Source: Streptomyces sp. VRA16 Mangrove soil (GTDB lineage Bacteria; Actinomycetota; Actinomycetes; Streptomycetales; Streptomycetaceae). From it: a stretch of 64,000 nucleotides of DNA. The stretch covers positions 496,001 to 560,000 of the forward strand of contig NZ_JAFVLN010000004.1 in NCBI RefSeq assembly GCF_017377775.1. The letters run 5' to 3'. This document shows, piece by piece, positions 18,129-28,998 of this stretch (the stretch's first letter is position 1; each line of letters starts with the position of its first letter). The notes below the pieces were generated by a model. That model searched no databases. It saw only the letters and a program-made list of their open reading frames with translations, and was not told where the DNA came from. Position numbers and translations under genes: made by a program.

Positions 18129-18157
18129 CACGACGGCGCGGGCCGTGGCCGACACGG

Positions 18158-18184
18158 TGTCACAAGAACCGGCCGCGGCCTGTC
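18158..18184 (+). promoter_or_regulatory. ECF41-type promoter of the first NmrA gene
   Basis: TGTCACA (18158-18164), 15 nt, CTGTC (18180-18184). The -35 is exact and the -10 keeps GTC. The GACACGGTGTC palindrome (18151-18161) overlaps the -35. Confidence 0.75.
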
Positions 18185-18277
18185 TAGGTGAGGTGAGCAC
18201 GGTGGCAGGCGGACGCCCGCGCCGCCGTCGCCTCGGACACCCGGCAGGGCCCTCGGCCCCCGACGAAAGAGATCCGG

Positions 18278-19018
18278 ATGAGAGTCGTCGTCATAGGTGC
18301 CACCGGTCTGATCGGTTCCCGGACGGTCGCCAGGCTCCGCGACCACGGGGTGGAGGTCGTGCCGGTCTCCCGCGCGGACGCGGTCGACGTGAGCACCGGA
18401 CAGGGCCTGGCGCAGGCCGTGCGCGGCGCCGAAGTGGTCGTGGACGTCACCGACGCCCCCTCGCGCGAACAGAGCGTCAGCACGAAGTTCTTCACCGCCT
18501 CGACGGGCCACCTCCTCAAGGCCGCCGCCGCGGCCGGCGCGGAGCACTTCGTGGCGCTGTCCGTGGTGGGTGCCGACCGCGTCAACTCCGGCTATTTCCG
18601 GGCCAAGGCGGCACAGGAGGATCTCGCGCGGCACGCCACCGTGCCCTACACCCTGGTGCGCGCCACTCCGTTCCACGAGTCCGTCGAGGCGATCGCAACG
18701 GCGGGGGCCCGGCCCGACGGAGTGCACGTGCCACCGCTGCTGGTGCGCCCGGTCGCGACGGACGACGTCGCCGCGGCACTCGCCCATGCCGCGGTGGGAC
18801 TGCCACGTTTCGGAGTGCTGGAGGTCGCGGGGCCGCAGGAGCTTCGGCTCGACGAGGCCGCCGGTGAACTCCTGGCCCTCCTGGGCCGTACCGGTCCTGT
18901 GGTCCCCGACGCCCGCGCGCCCTTCTTCGGCGCGGTGCTCGGGGAGCGGACCCTGCTGCCCGGCCCCGGCGCCCACCTGGGCCACCACACGTTCACCGAG
19001 TGGCTCAAGAACCGCTGA
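18278..19018 (+). CDS. NmrA/NAD-dependent epimerase-like reductase
   Basis: A 246-residue atypical short-chain dehydrogenase with the N-terminal dinucleotide motif VVIGATGLIGSR. The catalytic Tyr-Lys pair of true SDRs is replaced by a motif around SGYFRAKAAQEDL, as in NmrA-like proteins. It is a close paralogue of 39115-39864. NAD-dependent epimerases are the second class of gene classically linked to ECF41 sigmas. A hairpin follows the stop codon, then aceE. Confidence 0.88.
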   Translation: MRVVVIGATGLIGSRTVARLRDHGVEVVPVSRADAVDVSTGQGLAQAVRGAEVVVDVTDAPSREQSVSTKFFTASTGHLLKAAAAAGAEHFVALSVVGADRVNSGYFRAKAAQEDLARHATVPYTLVRATPFHESVEAIATAGARPDGVHVPPLLVRPVATDDVAAALAHAAVGLPRFGVLEVAGPQELRLDEAAGELLALLGRTGPVVPDARAPFFGAVLGERTLLPGPGAHLGHHTFTEWLKNR

Positions 19019-19022
19019 GCCC

Positions 19023-19050
19023 CGCGGGCGGCGCCGCGCCGCCGCCCGCG
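19023..19050 (+). terminator. 11-bp stem hairpin between NmrA and aceE
   Basis: CGCGGGCGGCG (19023-19033) pairs with CGCCGCCCGCG (19040-19050) around a 6-nt loop. It could stop or attenuate read-through into aceE. Confidence 0.55.
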
Positions 19051-19123
19051 CTCCACGCCGTCCGCCGGCCCCCTGGGTCCGCGGCCGGCCCCACCCGCCC
19101 CACGCCGTGACAGGAAGGCTGCC

Positions 19124-21811
19124 ATGAACGATCCGTCCCGGCCCACCGAGACGCCCGCGTCCAGTGAGCTCGACCAGCTACCCGACCGCGACCGGGAGGA
19201 GACCGCCGAGTGGCGGGCCTCGCTCGACGCCGTCGTGCGCAACGCCGGGCCGGAACGCGCGGCGTACCTGATGCGTCGCGTGCACGAGTTCGCCGAGGCG
19301 TCCGGGGCCCCGCTGCCGCCGCTGCTGTCCTCGGACTACATCAACACCGTCCCGGCCGCCAAGCAGCCCGCGTTCGACGGGGACCTGGAGATGGAGTCCA
19401 GGATCACCGCGCTCAACCGGTGGAACGCCGCCGCGATGGTCACCCGGGCGTCCCGCCTCGGGCTCGGCGGCCACATCTCCACCTACGCGTCGGCGGCCTG
19501 GCTCTACGAGATCGGGTTCAACCACTTCTTCCGGGGCAAGGACGCGGGTGGCTCCGGCGACCAGCTCTTCCTCCAGGGGCACGCCTCGCCGGGCATCTAC
19601 GCACGCGTGTTCCTCGAAGGCCGGCTGAGTGCCGAGCAGTTGGACGGCTTCCGGCGGGAGGCGGGCGGGCACGGGCTGCCGTCCTACCCGCACCCCCGGC
19701 GGCTGCCGTGGCTGTGGGAGTTCCCGACGGTCTCCATGGGTCTCGGTCCGCTCAGCGCCGTCTACCAGGCCCGCTTCAACCGCTATCTGCACGCGCGCGG
19801 CATCAAGGACACCTCCGCCTCCCGGGTGTGGGCGTTCCTGGGCGACGGGGAGACGGACGAGCCGGAGTCGCTGGCCGCCCTGACCCTCGCCTCCCGGGAG
19901 GGCCTGGACAACCTCACGTTCGTCGTCAACTGCAATCTCCAGCGCCTCGACGGACCGGTCCGCTCCAACTCGAAGATCGTGCAGGAGCTGGAGGCACGGT
20001 TCCGCGGCGCGGGCTGGAACGTGGTCAAGACGCTGTGGGGCGAGGCGTGGGACCCGCTGCTGGCGCGGGACACCACGGGCGACCTGGTGCGGCGCCTGGG
20101 CCACGTGCCCGACGCCCAGTTGCAGACCCTGGCCGCACGCGATGCCCCGTACATACGCGAGAACTTCTTCACCGGCGACGCCCTGACCGCCCTGTCCGCG
20201 TCCCTGAGCGACGCGCAGGTGGTGGAGTTGTTCGAGAACTCCCGCGGCGGACACGAGCCGTTGAAGGTGTACGCCGCCTACCGGGCCGCGGTGGAGCACC
20301 GGGGCGCGCCGACGGTGGTCCTGGCCCAGACGGTCAAGGGCCACACGCTGGGTTCGGCGTTCGAGTCGCGCAACGCCAACCACCAGATGAAGAAGCTGAC
20401 GATGGCTCAGTTCCGCGAGCTGCGCGACGTACTGGACCTGCCGATCCCCGACAGCGAGCTCGCCGGGGATCAGGTCCCGTTCTGGCACCCCGGGCAGGAC
20501 GCGCCGGAAGTGCGCTATCTGCGCGAGCGCCGGGCCGAGTTGGGCGGTCCCCTGCCGCTGCGCCGGGTGACGGCCACGCCGCTGCCGGAGCCGCCCGCCA
20601 AGCCCTTCGAGTCCCTGGAGAAGGGGTCCGGGCACCAGGAGATCGCGACCACGATGGCGCTGGTCCGGCTGGTCAAGGATCTGATGCGGGACGAGCGGAC
20701 AGGGGCGCGCTGGGTGCCGATCGTCCCCGACGAGGCCCGCACGTTCGGCATGGAGTCGATGTTTCCCACGGCCGGCATCTACTCGCCGCAGGGTCAGACC
20801 TACGACCCCGTCGATGCGGACCAGCTCCTGCATTACAGGGAGAGCACCAGCGGGCAACTCCTCATCGAGGGCATCACCGAGGCCGGTTCCGTGGCCGAGT
20901 TCACCGCCGCGGCGACCTCGTACGCCACGCACGGCGAGCCGATGATCCCGTTCTACATCTTCTACGCGATGTTCGGTTTCCAGCGCACCGGCGATCAGTT
21001 CTGGGCGCTCGGCGACCAGATGGGCCGTGGCTTCGTGGTCGGTGGCACCGCAGGGCGTACGACCATGACCGGTGAGGGGCTGCAGCACGGGGACGGTCAT
21101 TCGCATCTGCTGGCCGCCACCAATCCGGCGGCGGTCAGTTACGATCCGGCCTTCGCGTACGAAATCGCAGTGATCGTCCGGGACGGACTGCGCCGGATGT
21201 ACGGCGAGCGGCCCGAGAACGTCTTCTACTACCTGACCGTCTACAACGAGCCGAAGCATCAGCCGGCCATGCCCGCGGTACCGGGTATCGAGGAGGGAAT
21301 CGTCCGGGGCATCTACCGGTTCCGGCCCGCCGAACCCGATGCCGACGGGCCGCGTCTGCAGCTCCTGTCCTCCGGTACGGCCGTCCACTGGGCGCTGCGG
21401 GCACAGGAACTCCTCGCCGATGACTGGGGTGTGCACGCCGATGTGTGGTCGGTGACGTCCTGGACGGAGCTGCGCCGGGACGCGATGCGCGCCGACGACG
21501 CCCGGACGCGCGGCGAGGAGCGCACACCGTTCGTCACCGAGGCGCTCGCGGGCGCACCCGGCCCCGTGCTGGCGGTCAGCGACTGGATGCGGCAGGTACC
21601 GGACCAGATCAGCCAGTGGATCGAGCAGGACTACTACTCCCTGGGCACCGACGGTTTCGGTCTTTCCGACACGCGTGAGGCCGTTCGCCGGTACTTCCGG
21701 GTGGACGCCGAGTCGATCGTCGTGAGCGCCCTCGACCGGCTGGCGCGGGCCGGGCAGATCCTCCCCTCGACGGTCGGACAGGCCCGCGCACGCTACGGCC
21801 TCGACCTCTGA
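19124..21811 (+). CDS. aceE: Pyruvate dehydrogenase E1 component (homodimeric AceE type)
   Basis: The 895-residue protein matches AceE in length and order. The thiamine diphosphate motif starts [10 protein letters not shown] (about residue 245) and ends NCNLQ, the substrate/ThDP region SGHISTYAS is represented by [14 protein letters not shown], and the C-terminal transketolase-like domain is complete. It decarboxylates pyruvate and transfers the acetyl group to the lipoyl arm of E2. Primary-metabolism aceE genes in actinomycetes are usually elsewhere and alone; this copy sits beside an E2 gene within the ECF41 island, suggesting an auxiliary enzyme. ATG at 19124 has GGAAGG upstream. Confidence 0.93.
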   Translation: MNDPSRPTETPASSELDQLPDRDREETAEWRASLDAVVRNAGPERAAYLMRRVHEFAEASGAPLPPLLSSDYINTVPAAKQPAFDGDLEMESRITALNRWNAAAMVTRASRLGLGGHISTYASAAWLYEIGFNHFFRGKDAGGSGDQLFLQGHASPGIYARVFLEGRLSAEQLDGFRREAGGHGLPSYPHPRRLPWLWEFPTVSMGLGPLSAVYQARFNRYLHARGIKDTSASRVWAFLGDGETDEPESLAALTLASREGLDNLTFVVNCNLQRLDGPVRSNSKIVQELEARFRGAGWNVVKTLWGEAWDPLLARDTTGDLVRRLGHVPDAQLQTLAARDAPYIRENFFTGDALTALSASLSDAQVVELFENSRGGHEPLKVYAAYRAAVEHRGAPTVVLAQTVKGHTLGSAFESRNANHQMKKLTMAQFRELRDVLDLPIPDSELAGDQVPFWHPGQDAPEVRYLRERRAELGGPLPLRRVTATPLPEPPAKPFESLEKGSGHQEIATTMALVRLVKDLMRDERTGARWVPIVPDEARTFGMESMFPTAGIYSPQGQTYDPVDADQLLHYRESTSGQLLIEGITEAGSVAEFTAAATSYATHGEPMIPFYIFYAMFGFQRTGDQFWALGDQMGRGFVVGGTAGRTTMTGEGLQHGDGHSHLLAATNPAAVSYDPAFAYEIAVIVRDGLRRMYGERPENVFYYLTVYNEPKHQPAMPAVPGIEEGIVRGIYRFRPAEPDADGPRLQLLSSGTAVHWALRAQELLADDWGVHADVWSVTSWTELRRDAMRADDARTRGEERTPFVTEALAGAPGPVLAVSDWMRQVPDQISQWIEQDYYSLGTDGFGLSDTREAVRRYFRVDAESIVVSALDRLARAGQILPSTVGQARARYGLDL

Positions 21812-21862
21812 GACACCCCGGGCGCGACCGGCTCCATACGACACAGACCATGAACGACAGAT

Positions 21863-21891
21863 CCGGCGGGACGTCGCGTCGCGCCCGCCGG
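21863..21891 (+). terminator. Hairpin ahead of the E2 gene
   Basis: CCGGCGGG (21863-21870) pairs with CCCGCCGG (21884-21891) just upstream of the E2 ribosome site. It may attenuate read-through or protect an mRNA end. Confidence 0.4.
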
Positions 21892-21912
21892 CCATGAGGA
21901 GTTGAGGACATC

Positions 21913-23184
<1,272 letters not shown>

Positions 23185-23204
23185 GCCGAGGAGCCCAACA
23201 GCGC

Positions 23205-23242
23205 GGCCCGCGTCCTCTTCCTGCGGGAAGGGGACGCGGGCC
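23205..23242. terminator. 11-bp stem terminator between convergent genes
   Basis: GGCCCGCGTCC (23205-23215) pairs with GGACGCGGGCC (23232-23242). It lies between the E2 gene and the convergent hypothetical gene and can serve both. Confidence 0.75.
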
Positions 23243-23272
23243 AGTCGTGTCCATGTCCCGCCCCGGCGTGCT

Positions 23273-23764
23273 TTAGGGCACGTCGTTCACGGTGATCGCA
23301 ACGCCGGGAACCCCGCCCTCCCGCATCGCGTTTCCGGCCTCCATTCCTGAACCATCGGCCTTGGGTCGCACCAGAGTGTCGTAGGGCTCGTCCGGCCCCG
23401 CGATGGCCGTATAGGTGTCCCTCTTGTCCCACGAGAATCCCACGGGAACCGTCACCCAGGTGTCGGTGGAGTCCACCGTCACGTTGACGTCGAGCCCGAA
23501 CGTGCAGTCCTTGTTCGAGGCGAAGTAGACATCGAATGTGCGGGCGTCGTTCTGCTCCATCACGATGGGCTTCTTGTAGAAGCTTCTTCCAAGAGCGATC
23601 TCTGTATCGGTGCCCTTGCCCGGCGCCCCGATTTTGGGGTAGCCGCGCTCCATTCGATAGGCGTGCAGGGCGTCGTACTGGCCGACGTCGAAGCCCAGTA
23701 CGTCCCGCTCCACGTCCTCCCCCGGTCCACCCATGACCGGCGGGAGAACGAGCGTTCCATGCAT
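23273..23764 (-). CDS. C-terminal part of a frameshifted envelope protein
   Basis: An open frame of 163 residues from an internal Met at 23764. Upstream of that Met its frame stays open as GRDDLNRRD and overlaps the end of the gene at 23781-24260, whose last residues are WLTKNGAR. Joining WLTKNG to RDDLNRRDMHG would give one protein of about 325 residues, so a one-step frameshift in the GGGGCGCG stretch near 23785-23792 is likely. No independent ribosome site precedes Met 23764. The content is beta-rich with one cysteine. Function unknown. Confidence 0.6.
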   Translation of the reverse strand: MHGTLVLPPVMGGPGEDVERDVLGFDVGQYDALHAYRMERGYPKIGAPGKGTDTEIALGRSFYKKPIVMEQNDARTFDVYFASNKDCTFGLDVNVTVDSTDTWVTVPVGFSWDKRDTYTAIAGPDEPYDTLVRPKADGSGMEAGNAMREGGVPGVAITVNDVP

Positions 23765-23780
23765 GTCCCGTCGGTTCAGG

Positions 23781-24260
23781 TCATCGCGCCCCGTTCTTCG
23801 TGAGCCAGGCGTTGAACTCGTGGTCCCAGACAGTGCTGTTGGCGACGTCCGGAAAGTCGTAGGTGGCCTTCTCGAACGCGAACCGGTAGTTCAAGATCGG
23901 AGACTCGCCGGCGGTGATTTTGATGGGTGCACCGTTGGCGATGGCCTCCTCCCTTTCCTTGGCCTCCTTCTCGCGCTCATTGGTTTCCTTGTCCGCCGTT
24001 GCGCTGGTTTCGCTGCTCTTGTTTGCGTTCACGGCGAGGTAGGTGGCCAGTCCTCCGAACACTACGGTGGGGATGAGTGCCGCCATGATGACCGAGTTGC
24101 GATACCAGGGCTTCTCGGGCGGGAGCGCGGGGGCAGCCGGCGTCGGCTGGGGAACCGGCCCGTACGGCGGTGGTTGAGAGGGTGGGGTTGTCGCACCATC
24201 AGGGGTGGGCGGCCGGCCTCCGGGGCCAGGTTGCGACGGCGGAGGTGGCTGCGAAGACAT
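23781..24260 (-). CDS. N-terminal part of a frameshifted Pro-rich membrane protein
   Basis: The 159-residue product starts with a Pro/Gly-rich cytoplasmic tail (MSSQPPPPSQPGPGG), has one transmembrane segment near residues 72-92 (NSVIMAALIPTVVFGGLATY), a charged helix rich in Glu/Lys, and an extracytoplasmic start (NGAPIKITAGESPILNYRF). It ends abruptly at a TGA whose overlap with the downstream frame suggests a frameshift. The layout matches single-pass actinomycete surface proteins. Function unknown. Confidence 0.6.
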   Translation of the reverse strand: MSSQPPPPSQPGPGGRPPTPDGATTPPSQPPPYGPVPQPTPAAPALPPEKPWYRNSVIMAALIPTVVFGGLATYLAVNANKSSETSATADKETNEREKEAKEREEAIANGAPIKITAGESPILNYRFAFEKATYDFPDVANSTVWDHEFNAWLTKNGAR

Positions 24261-24604
24261 GAGTACCCCGGTGTGTGATCTGAACGTGAGGCACGACGTT
24301 GTAGCAGAACGGTGTTGAGGCCTCAACGACCCGATGAGCAGGACGTCCGGTTTCGGACAGCCGCCGGCACCGTCCATGGCCGGTCGTCACTGAGGTCCAG
24401 GACCGGATCCGGGTCAACGACACCAAGGCTTCCGCTCACGTCGCGATCGCAGGCAGCGGAAAGCGGCAGGTCCACCGGGTTCGGTTGCGACTGTGCCCGG
24501 CGACGCGTCGAGGCCTCACCGGCCGCCGATCGCCTCATGAACTCCGGCGCGGCCTCCCTCGTTACGACGGGGCGCTGCCGGTCGTGTCGCGATCTGAAAG
24601 GCCT
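24261..24604. other. Intergenic, no gene recognised
   Basis: About 344 nt between the membrane-protein start and the GNAT stop. Several open frames cross it, but none has a convincing start, ribosome site or family resemblance. The promoter of the membrane-protein gene should lie at its left end. Confidence 0.5.
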
Positions 24605-25123
24605 TCACGACGGCGTCGGCGTCGAGGCCCCGGTCGTCGCCGGGCCTGCGCCCCGGTCCGCGAGGTCGCGGGTCCAGGCCCACGCGGTGACGGAGTCGCC
24701 TTCCTGCGTACGGTGCACGGGAACATCCGCGTGGCGCAGGATCGCGTCGATCCGTTCGTCGCCGGGCAGGAACAGCCCGTAGAGGGTCTCCCAGCCGCCG
24801 CCGAGCGCGTACCCCGCAAGACGCCGCAGCAGCCGGGTCCCGAGTCCGCGACCCTGCCAGGCATCCTCGACCAGCAGCGCGGCCTCCACCGCGGAGTGAT
24901 CCGGCATCAGGTGGCCCACGGCGATGTGGCGACCCGTAGCGTCCCGCACCGCCAGGTGGACCGAGCCGGGGCGGTTCAGCAAGCCGGGCAGGTAGATGGC
25001 GGGGTCGGGCATCGCCCGGTGGTAGCGACTCCACAGAGTCTGCGGCGAGCAGCGGCGGTGCAGTGCCACGGTGCGGGCGAGGTCGGCGGGGCCTGTCGGT
25101 GTGATCCGCGGTTCGCGGCGCAT
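24605..25123 (-). CDS. GNAT-family N-acetyltransferase
   Basis: A 172-residue GNAT protein with the acetyl-CoA pyrophosphate loop in DAWQGRGLGTRLLRRLAGYA (about residue 98). ATG at 25123 is chosen over 25141 because of AAGGACG upstream. The substrate is unknown; similar short GNAT proteins acetylate small amines or protein N-termini. It is the first gene after an exact ECF41-type promoter and converges with nothing on its left for 344 nt. Confidence 0.85.
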   Translation of the reverse strand: MRREPRITPTGPADLARTVALHRRCSPQTLWSRYHRAMPDPAIYLPGLLNRPGSVHLAVRDATGRHIAVGHLMPDHSAVEAALLVEDAWQGRGLGTRLLRRLAGYALGGGWETLYGLFLPGDERIDAILRHADVPVHRTQEGDSVTAWAWTRDLADRGAGPATTGASTPTPS

Positions 25124-25204
25124 GAGTTCGTCCTTGCACATCCGGTACCGGTGCGGGAGGTGGCCCGCCGGGCCGTCGGCCGGTGGGGCGGGTCGCCCAC
25201 ACCT

Positions 25205-25231
25205 GACCGGCCGCACCGGCCGGCTGTGACA
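25205..25231 (-). promoter_or_regulatory. ECF41-type promoter of the GNAT gene
   Basis: Minus strand TGTCACA (25231-25225), 15 nt, CGGTC (25209-25205): exact match, 82 nt upstream of the start. Confidence 0.85.
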
Positions 25232-25251
25232 CACGAAGAGCCGTGTCGGGG

Positions 25252-26112
25252 TCAGCGCACCGAGTGGGCGGCGTCCTCGATGACCTCGGTGACCTTCCCG
25301 GGCTTCGAGACGCTCACCGCGTGCGAGGCTCGTACCTTCGAGGTGTGGGCGTGGGCCCGCTCGGCCATGAACTCCTGTGTCGCGGCCGGGATGTTGCGGT
25401 CCTGCGTGGCGACCAGGACCCAGGACGGGATGGTCTTCCAGGCCGGTTCGGCCGCGCCCTCGGCCAGGGCGGCGTCGGTGATCGGCCGCTGCGTGACGGC
25501 CATCAGGTCCGTCTTGGCGCGGGGCACGTCCGCCGCGAACTGGTGATGGAACGCTTCGTCCCGGATGTACAGGTCGTTGACCGGGGAGCCGTCGGCGTTG
25601 GTGGTCGGCACCGGGCGCAGCGCGTCGCCGAGGGTGCTGCCGGGGAACTTGGCCGCCAGGTCGGCGGCGCTCTCGCCCTTCTCCGGGAGGAAGGCCGCAA
25701 GGTAGACGAGCGCCTTGACGTTCGCGTTGCCGGTGGCGGCGTTGCTCATCACCGAGCCGCCATAGGAGTGTCCGGCCAGGACGATGGGACCGTCGATGCC
25801 GGCCAGGACGTCCCTGAGATAGGCGGAGTCGCCGCTCAGGGAGCGCAGCGGGTTGGCGACGGCGACCACCGGGTAGTGGTCGTGCCGCAGCCTGCGGATG
25901 ACGTCGTTCCAGCTGGTGGCGTCGGCGAACGCGCCGTGGACGAGCACGACGGTGGGCTTGGGCGCCTCGGTGGCGGCGCCCTTGTCGGCGGCGGCCGACC
26001 CGGTGGTGGTGACGAGCAGCCCGGCGAAGACGCTCGCGGTGGCGAGGGCTGTGAGAGCGGTACGGGTCCGGCCGGTACGGGTGGTTCGGCCGGTACGAGT
26101 GGTTCGGTTCAT
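25252..26112 (-). CDS. Exported alpha/beta hydrolase
   Basis: A 286-residue protein with an arginine/threonine-rich N-region repeated as RTTRTGR, a hydrophobic core (ALTALATASVFAGLLVT) and a probable AAA-type cleavage site near residue 42. The mature part carries VLVHGAFADATSWN and the nucleophile elbow GHSYGGS and is a close paralogue of the cytoplasmic hydrolase at 12046-12765. ATG at 26112 has AAAGGAC upstream. The pair suggests the same reaction inside and outside the cell. No ECF41-type promoter precedes it. Confidence 0.9.
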   Translation of the reverse strand: MNRTTRTGRTTRTGRTRTALTALATASVFAGLLVTTTGSAAADKGAATEAPKPTVVLVHGAFADATSWNDVIRRLRHDHYPVVAVANPLRSLSGDSAYLRDVLAGIDGPIVLAGHSYGGSVMSNAATGNANVKALVYLAAFLPEKGESAADLAAKFPGSTLGDALRPVPTTNADGSPVNDLYIRDEAFHHQFAADVPRAKTDLMAVTQRPITDAALAEGAAEPAWKTIPSWVLVATQDRNIPAATQEFMAERAHAHTSKVRASHAVSVSKPGKVTEVIEDAAHSVR

Positions 26113-26201
26113 GGCGATGTCCTTTCGGACGGAGTTGAGGATGGGTGATCGGGATTCGGTGATCGGTGCCCGCGTCTCCCGGACGGGGGGCGGGCGAGGG
26201 T

Positions 26202-26241
26202 CCCGGCGGACGGTCCGTCGGCCGACGGACCGTCCGCCGGG
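26202..26241 (-). terminator. Perfect 20-bp inverted repeat after the cytochrome b gene
   Basis: Arms 26202-26221 and 26222-26241 are perfectly complementary with no spacer (CCCGGCGGACGGTCC... at the left end). It follows the stop of the cytochrome b gene on the minus strand and insulates the hydrolase gene. Confidence 0.75.
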
Positions 26242-26263
26242 ATGCCGGTGCGGCCGCTTCGGC

Positions 26264-27883
26264 TCAGGGCCGGTGCCGGCCGGTGAGTTCCTTGTGCTCG
26301 GTCGGCGAGGGCTTGGGGATCTGGGTGCCCGGTCCGTAGAAGGCGCGGCTGAGCGCGACGCGCAGGCGACGGGTGCGGGCGGGCACGGAGCCGGCGGGGC
26401 CCGGCTCGGGCCCGGCCTCCAGCGGCCGGTACTGCTGGTGGGCGGTGAGGGTGTGCAGTTGCGCCTGGTCGAGGGGCTCGTGGACCTCGACGTACTCGCC
26501 GTGCGGCAGACGCTTGATGACGCCGGTCTCGCGCCCGTGCAGCACCTTGTCGCGGTCGCGCCGTTGCAGGGCGAGCGCGAGGCGCTTGGTGAGGACGAAG
26601 GCCAGTACCGGGGCGACGAACAGGCCGACGCGCACGGTCCAGGTCACGGAGTTGACGGAGACGTGCAGGCGGGTGGCGATCACGTCGTTGGCGGCGCCGA
26701 TGAGTGCCACCGCGTAGACGCTGAGCCAGGCCACCCCCAGGGCGGTCCGCACCGGGCGGTTGCGGGGGCGGTCCAGCAGATGGTGGTCCCGGTCGTCGTC
26801 GGTGACCCACGCTTCCAGGAAGGGATAGGCGCCCATCGCCAGGAAGAGCAGCATCCCGGCCAGCAGGGGAAGGAAGTTGTCCAGGGCCAGCGTGTGACCC
26901 CACAGGTCGATCTCCCAGCCGGGCATGACGCGCAGCAGGCCGTCCGCGACGCCCATGTACCAGTCCGGCTGGGATCCGGCGGAGACCTGGTCGGGGCGGA
27001 AGGGGCCGTAGTCCCACACGGGGTTGATCTGGGCCACGGCGGCCATGATGAAGATCACGCCGGAGACGAGGCAGAAGTAGCCGGCGGACTTGACGGCATG
27101 CACCGCGAACGGAAGGCCGACGACGTTCTTCTCGGTGCGGCCCGGCCCCGGGTACTGCGTGTGCCGGTGGCGCACGGCCAGTGCCACGTGGCCGGCCAGG
27201 AGCAGGACCAACAGCGCGGGGATGACCAGCGTGTGCAGGGTGTTGAAACGGGCGATCAGGTCCTCGCCGGGGAACTCGCCGCCGAAGAGGAAGAACGACA
27301 AGTAGGTTCCGACGATCGGGACCGACAGCAGTGTGCCGTTGACGACCTGAAGGCCGGTTCCGGACAGTAGGTCGTCGGGCAGGTCGTAGCCGGTCAGGCC
27401 CGCGAACATGGCCAGGACAAGCAGCAGGAACCCGAGCACCCAGTTCAGCTCGCGCGGCTTGCGGAACGCGCCGGTGAAGAAGACCCGCATCAGGTGCGCG
27501 AACACCGCGGCCACGAAGACCAGCGCCGCCCAGTGGTGCGCCTGGCGGACGAGGAGACCGCCGCGGACGTCGAAGGAGAGGTGCAGGGTCGAGTCGAAGG
27601 CCCGGGACACCAACTGACCCCGCAACGGCGCGTACCGGCCGTCGTAGACCACGAGGTCGGCGGAGGGGTGGAAGTAGAGGCTGAGGTAGACACCCGTGAT
27701 CAGCAGGATGACGAGACTGTAGAGCGCGATCTCGCCGAGCAGGAACGACCAGTGGTCCGGGAAGACCAGCCGCCGTGCGGAGCGCAGCGGTGCGCGCAGG
27801 CCCGTCCTGCTGTCCGCCCACGAGGCGAGTCGCTCTCCCCCGCGCCGCTGTTCCGGCTCGGTAGGCCGACTGTCGTTGCCCAT
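26264..27883 (-). CDS. Cytochrome b (QcrB-like), orphan copy
   Basis: A 539-residue membrane protein of the actinobacterial QcrB type. Haem-ligand histidines are visible in QAHHWAALVF and AHLMRVFF (first pair) and FNTLHTLVIP and LLAGHVALAV (second pair); the quinol-site motif PEWY appears as PDWY. It starts at ATG 27883, preceded by GGTGACGAG. A normal bc1 branch needs the Rieske protein QcrA and cytochrome QcrC, whose genes are absent here. It stands alone behind an exact ECF41-type promoter, so it may replace the main QcrB under stress or work with other redox partners. Confidence 0.9.
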   Translation of the reverse strand: MGNDSRPTEPEQRRGGERLASWADSRTGLRAPLRSARRLVFPDHWSFLLGEIALYSLVILLITGVYLSLYFHPSADLVVYDGRYAPLRGQLVSRAFDSTLHLSFDVRGGLLVRQAHHWAALVFVAAVFAHLMRVFFTGAFRKPRELNWVLGFLLLVLAMFAGLTGYDLPDDLLSGTGLQVVNGTLLSVPIVGTYLSFFLFGGEFPGEDLIARFNTLHTLVIPALLVLLLAGHVALAVRHRHTQYPGPGRTEKNVVGLPFAVHAVKSAGYFCLVSGVIFIMAAVAQINPVWDYGPFRPDQVSAGSQPDWYMGVADGLLRVMPGWEIDLWGHTLALDNFLPLLAGMLLFLAMGAYPFLEAWVTDDDRDHHLLDRPRNRPVRTALGVAWLSVYAVALIGAANDVIATRLHVSVNSVTWTVRVGLFVAPVLAFVLTKRLALALQRRDRDKVLHGRETGVIKRLPHGEYVEVHEPLDQAQLHTLTAHQQYRPLEAGPEPGPAGSVPARTRRLRVALSRAFYGPGTQIPKPSPTEHKELTGRHRP

Positions 27884-27925
27884 CTCGTCACCATTCGTTT
27901 CGCGAAGCCGATTCGTCCCAGTCAA

Positions 27926-27952
27926 GACCGGGACGACCGCAAAGGTGTGACA
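27926..27952 (-). promoter_or_regulatory. ECF41-type promoter of the cytochrome b gene
   Basis: Minus strand TGTCACA (27952-27946), 15 nt, CGGTC (27930-27926): exact match, 43 nt upstream of the start. Confidence 0.9.
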
Positions 27953-27970
27953 CCTTCGGGCGGGCCGACG

Positions 27971-28909
27971 TCAGCGTGTGACGATGTTCTCCAGCTCCTC
28001 ACCCGCGGCGAACCGGACCAACTGGCGTCGGACGAGCGCTTCGAGACGAGGCCACAGGTCGGGGGTGAACGCGCCGACGTGCGGGGTGATCAGGACGCCG
28101 GGCGCGGTCCAGAGCGGGTGCCCCGGCGGGAGCGGCTCGGGGTCGGTCACGTCGAGGGCGGCCCGTAGCCGGCCCCCGTGCACCTCCTTCACCAAGGCGT
28201 CGGTGTCGACGACCGCGCCCCGGGACACGTTGACGAGCAGAGCGCCGTCCTTCATGCGGGACAGCAGACCGGCGTCGAAGAGCCCACGGGTCGCCGTGGT
28301 CAGCGGGGTGGACAGCACGATCACATCCGCGTCCGCGGCGAGTTCGGGCAGCATCCGTACCGAGCGCACCGGCCCCCGGGGCGTTTCCCGGTCCTCCCGC
28401 CCGACGCGGGTGACGGCGCAGCCGAAGGGTGTCAGGAGTTCCTCCAGGGCGGAGCCGACGGCCCCGTACCCGACGATGAGCACGGATCGCCGGTACAGGG
28501 ACGAGAAGGTCTGTGGGGACCAGTCCTCCCGGTTCTGGGCGCGGAGCGACTCCGGTATGCCCCGCAGGCCGGCGAGGATCAACGCCAGGGCCAGCTCCGC
28601 CGTGCCGGCGGCCGGAACTCCCTTCGCGCTGCACAAGGTCACCTCGCGGGGCAGCCGGGCCAGCGCCGCCCGCAGTTCGTCGGTCCCGGCGCTGAGCGCC
28701 TGCACCGCCCGCAGCCGGGCCATCCGGGCGAGCGGCCCTGCGATGACGGCGATGTCCTTGGTCAGCGGAGGGACGTAGAACTCGACCTCCGCCGGGTCCG
28801 TGGGATAGCCCGAACGGCCGTCCCAACGGGCGTAGTCGAGGCCCGGGGGCAGATCGGCGAGCCGGCCGAACTGCGCGGGCAGCCATACTTTCGGGGAACG
28901 CGCGGTCAT
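27971..28909 (-). CDS. D-2-hydroxyacid dehydrogenase family protein
   Basis: A 312-residue NAD-dependent enzyme. The nucleotide motif is VGYGAVGSALEE; catalytic Arg lies in VNVSRGAVVD, Glu in DVTDPEPLP and His in TPHVGAF. ATG at 28909 is preferred to the upstream GTG because GCGGAG lies 9 nt before it. The family interconverts 2-hydroxy and 2-keto acids. Its promoter is divergent from that of the methyltransferase gene, and both are ECF41-type. Confidence 0.88.
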   Translation of the reverse strand: MTARSPKVWLPAQFGRLADLPPGLDYARWDGRSGYPTDPAEVEFYVPPLTKDIAVIAGPLARMARLRAVQALSAGTDELRAALARLPREVTLCSAKGVPAAGTAELALALILAGLRGIPESLRAQNREDWSPQTFSSLYRRSVLIVGYGAVGSALEELLTPFGCAVTRVGREDRETPRGPVRSVRMLPELAADADVIVLSTPLTTATRGLFDAGLLSRMKDGALLVNVSRGAVVDTDALVKEVHGGRLRAALDVTDPEPLPPGHPLWTAPGVLITPHVGAFTPDLWPRLEALVRRQLVRFAAGEELENIVTR

Positions 28910-28998
28910 GACGACGTACTCCGCTCTCACGACGGTTTCACGACGGTTTCGGGGCCACCGGTCCGCTCATGGAAGGGCGCGGACGGAGCCGGATCATT

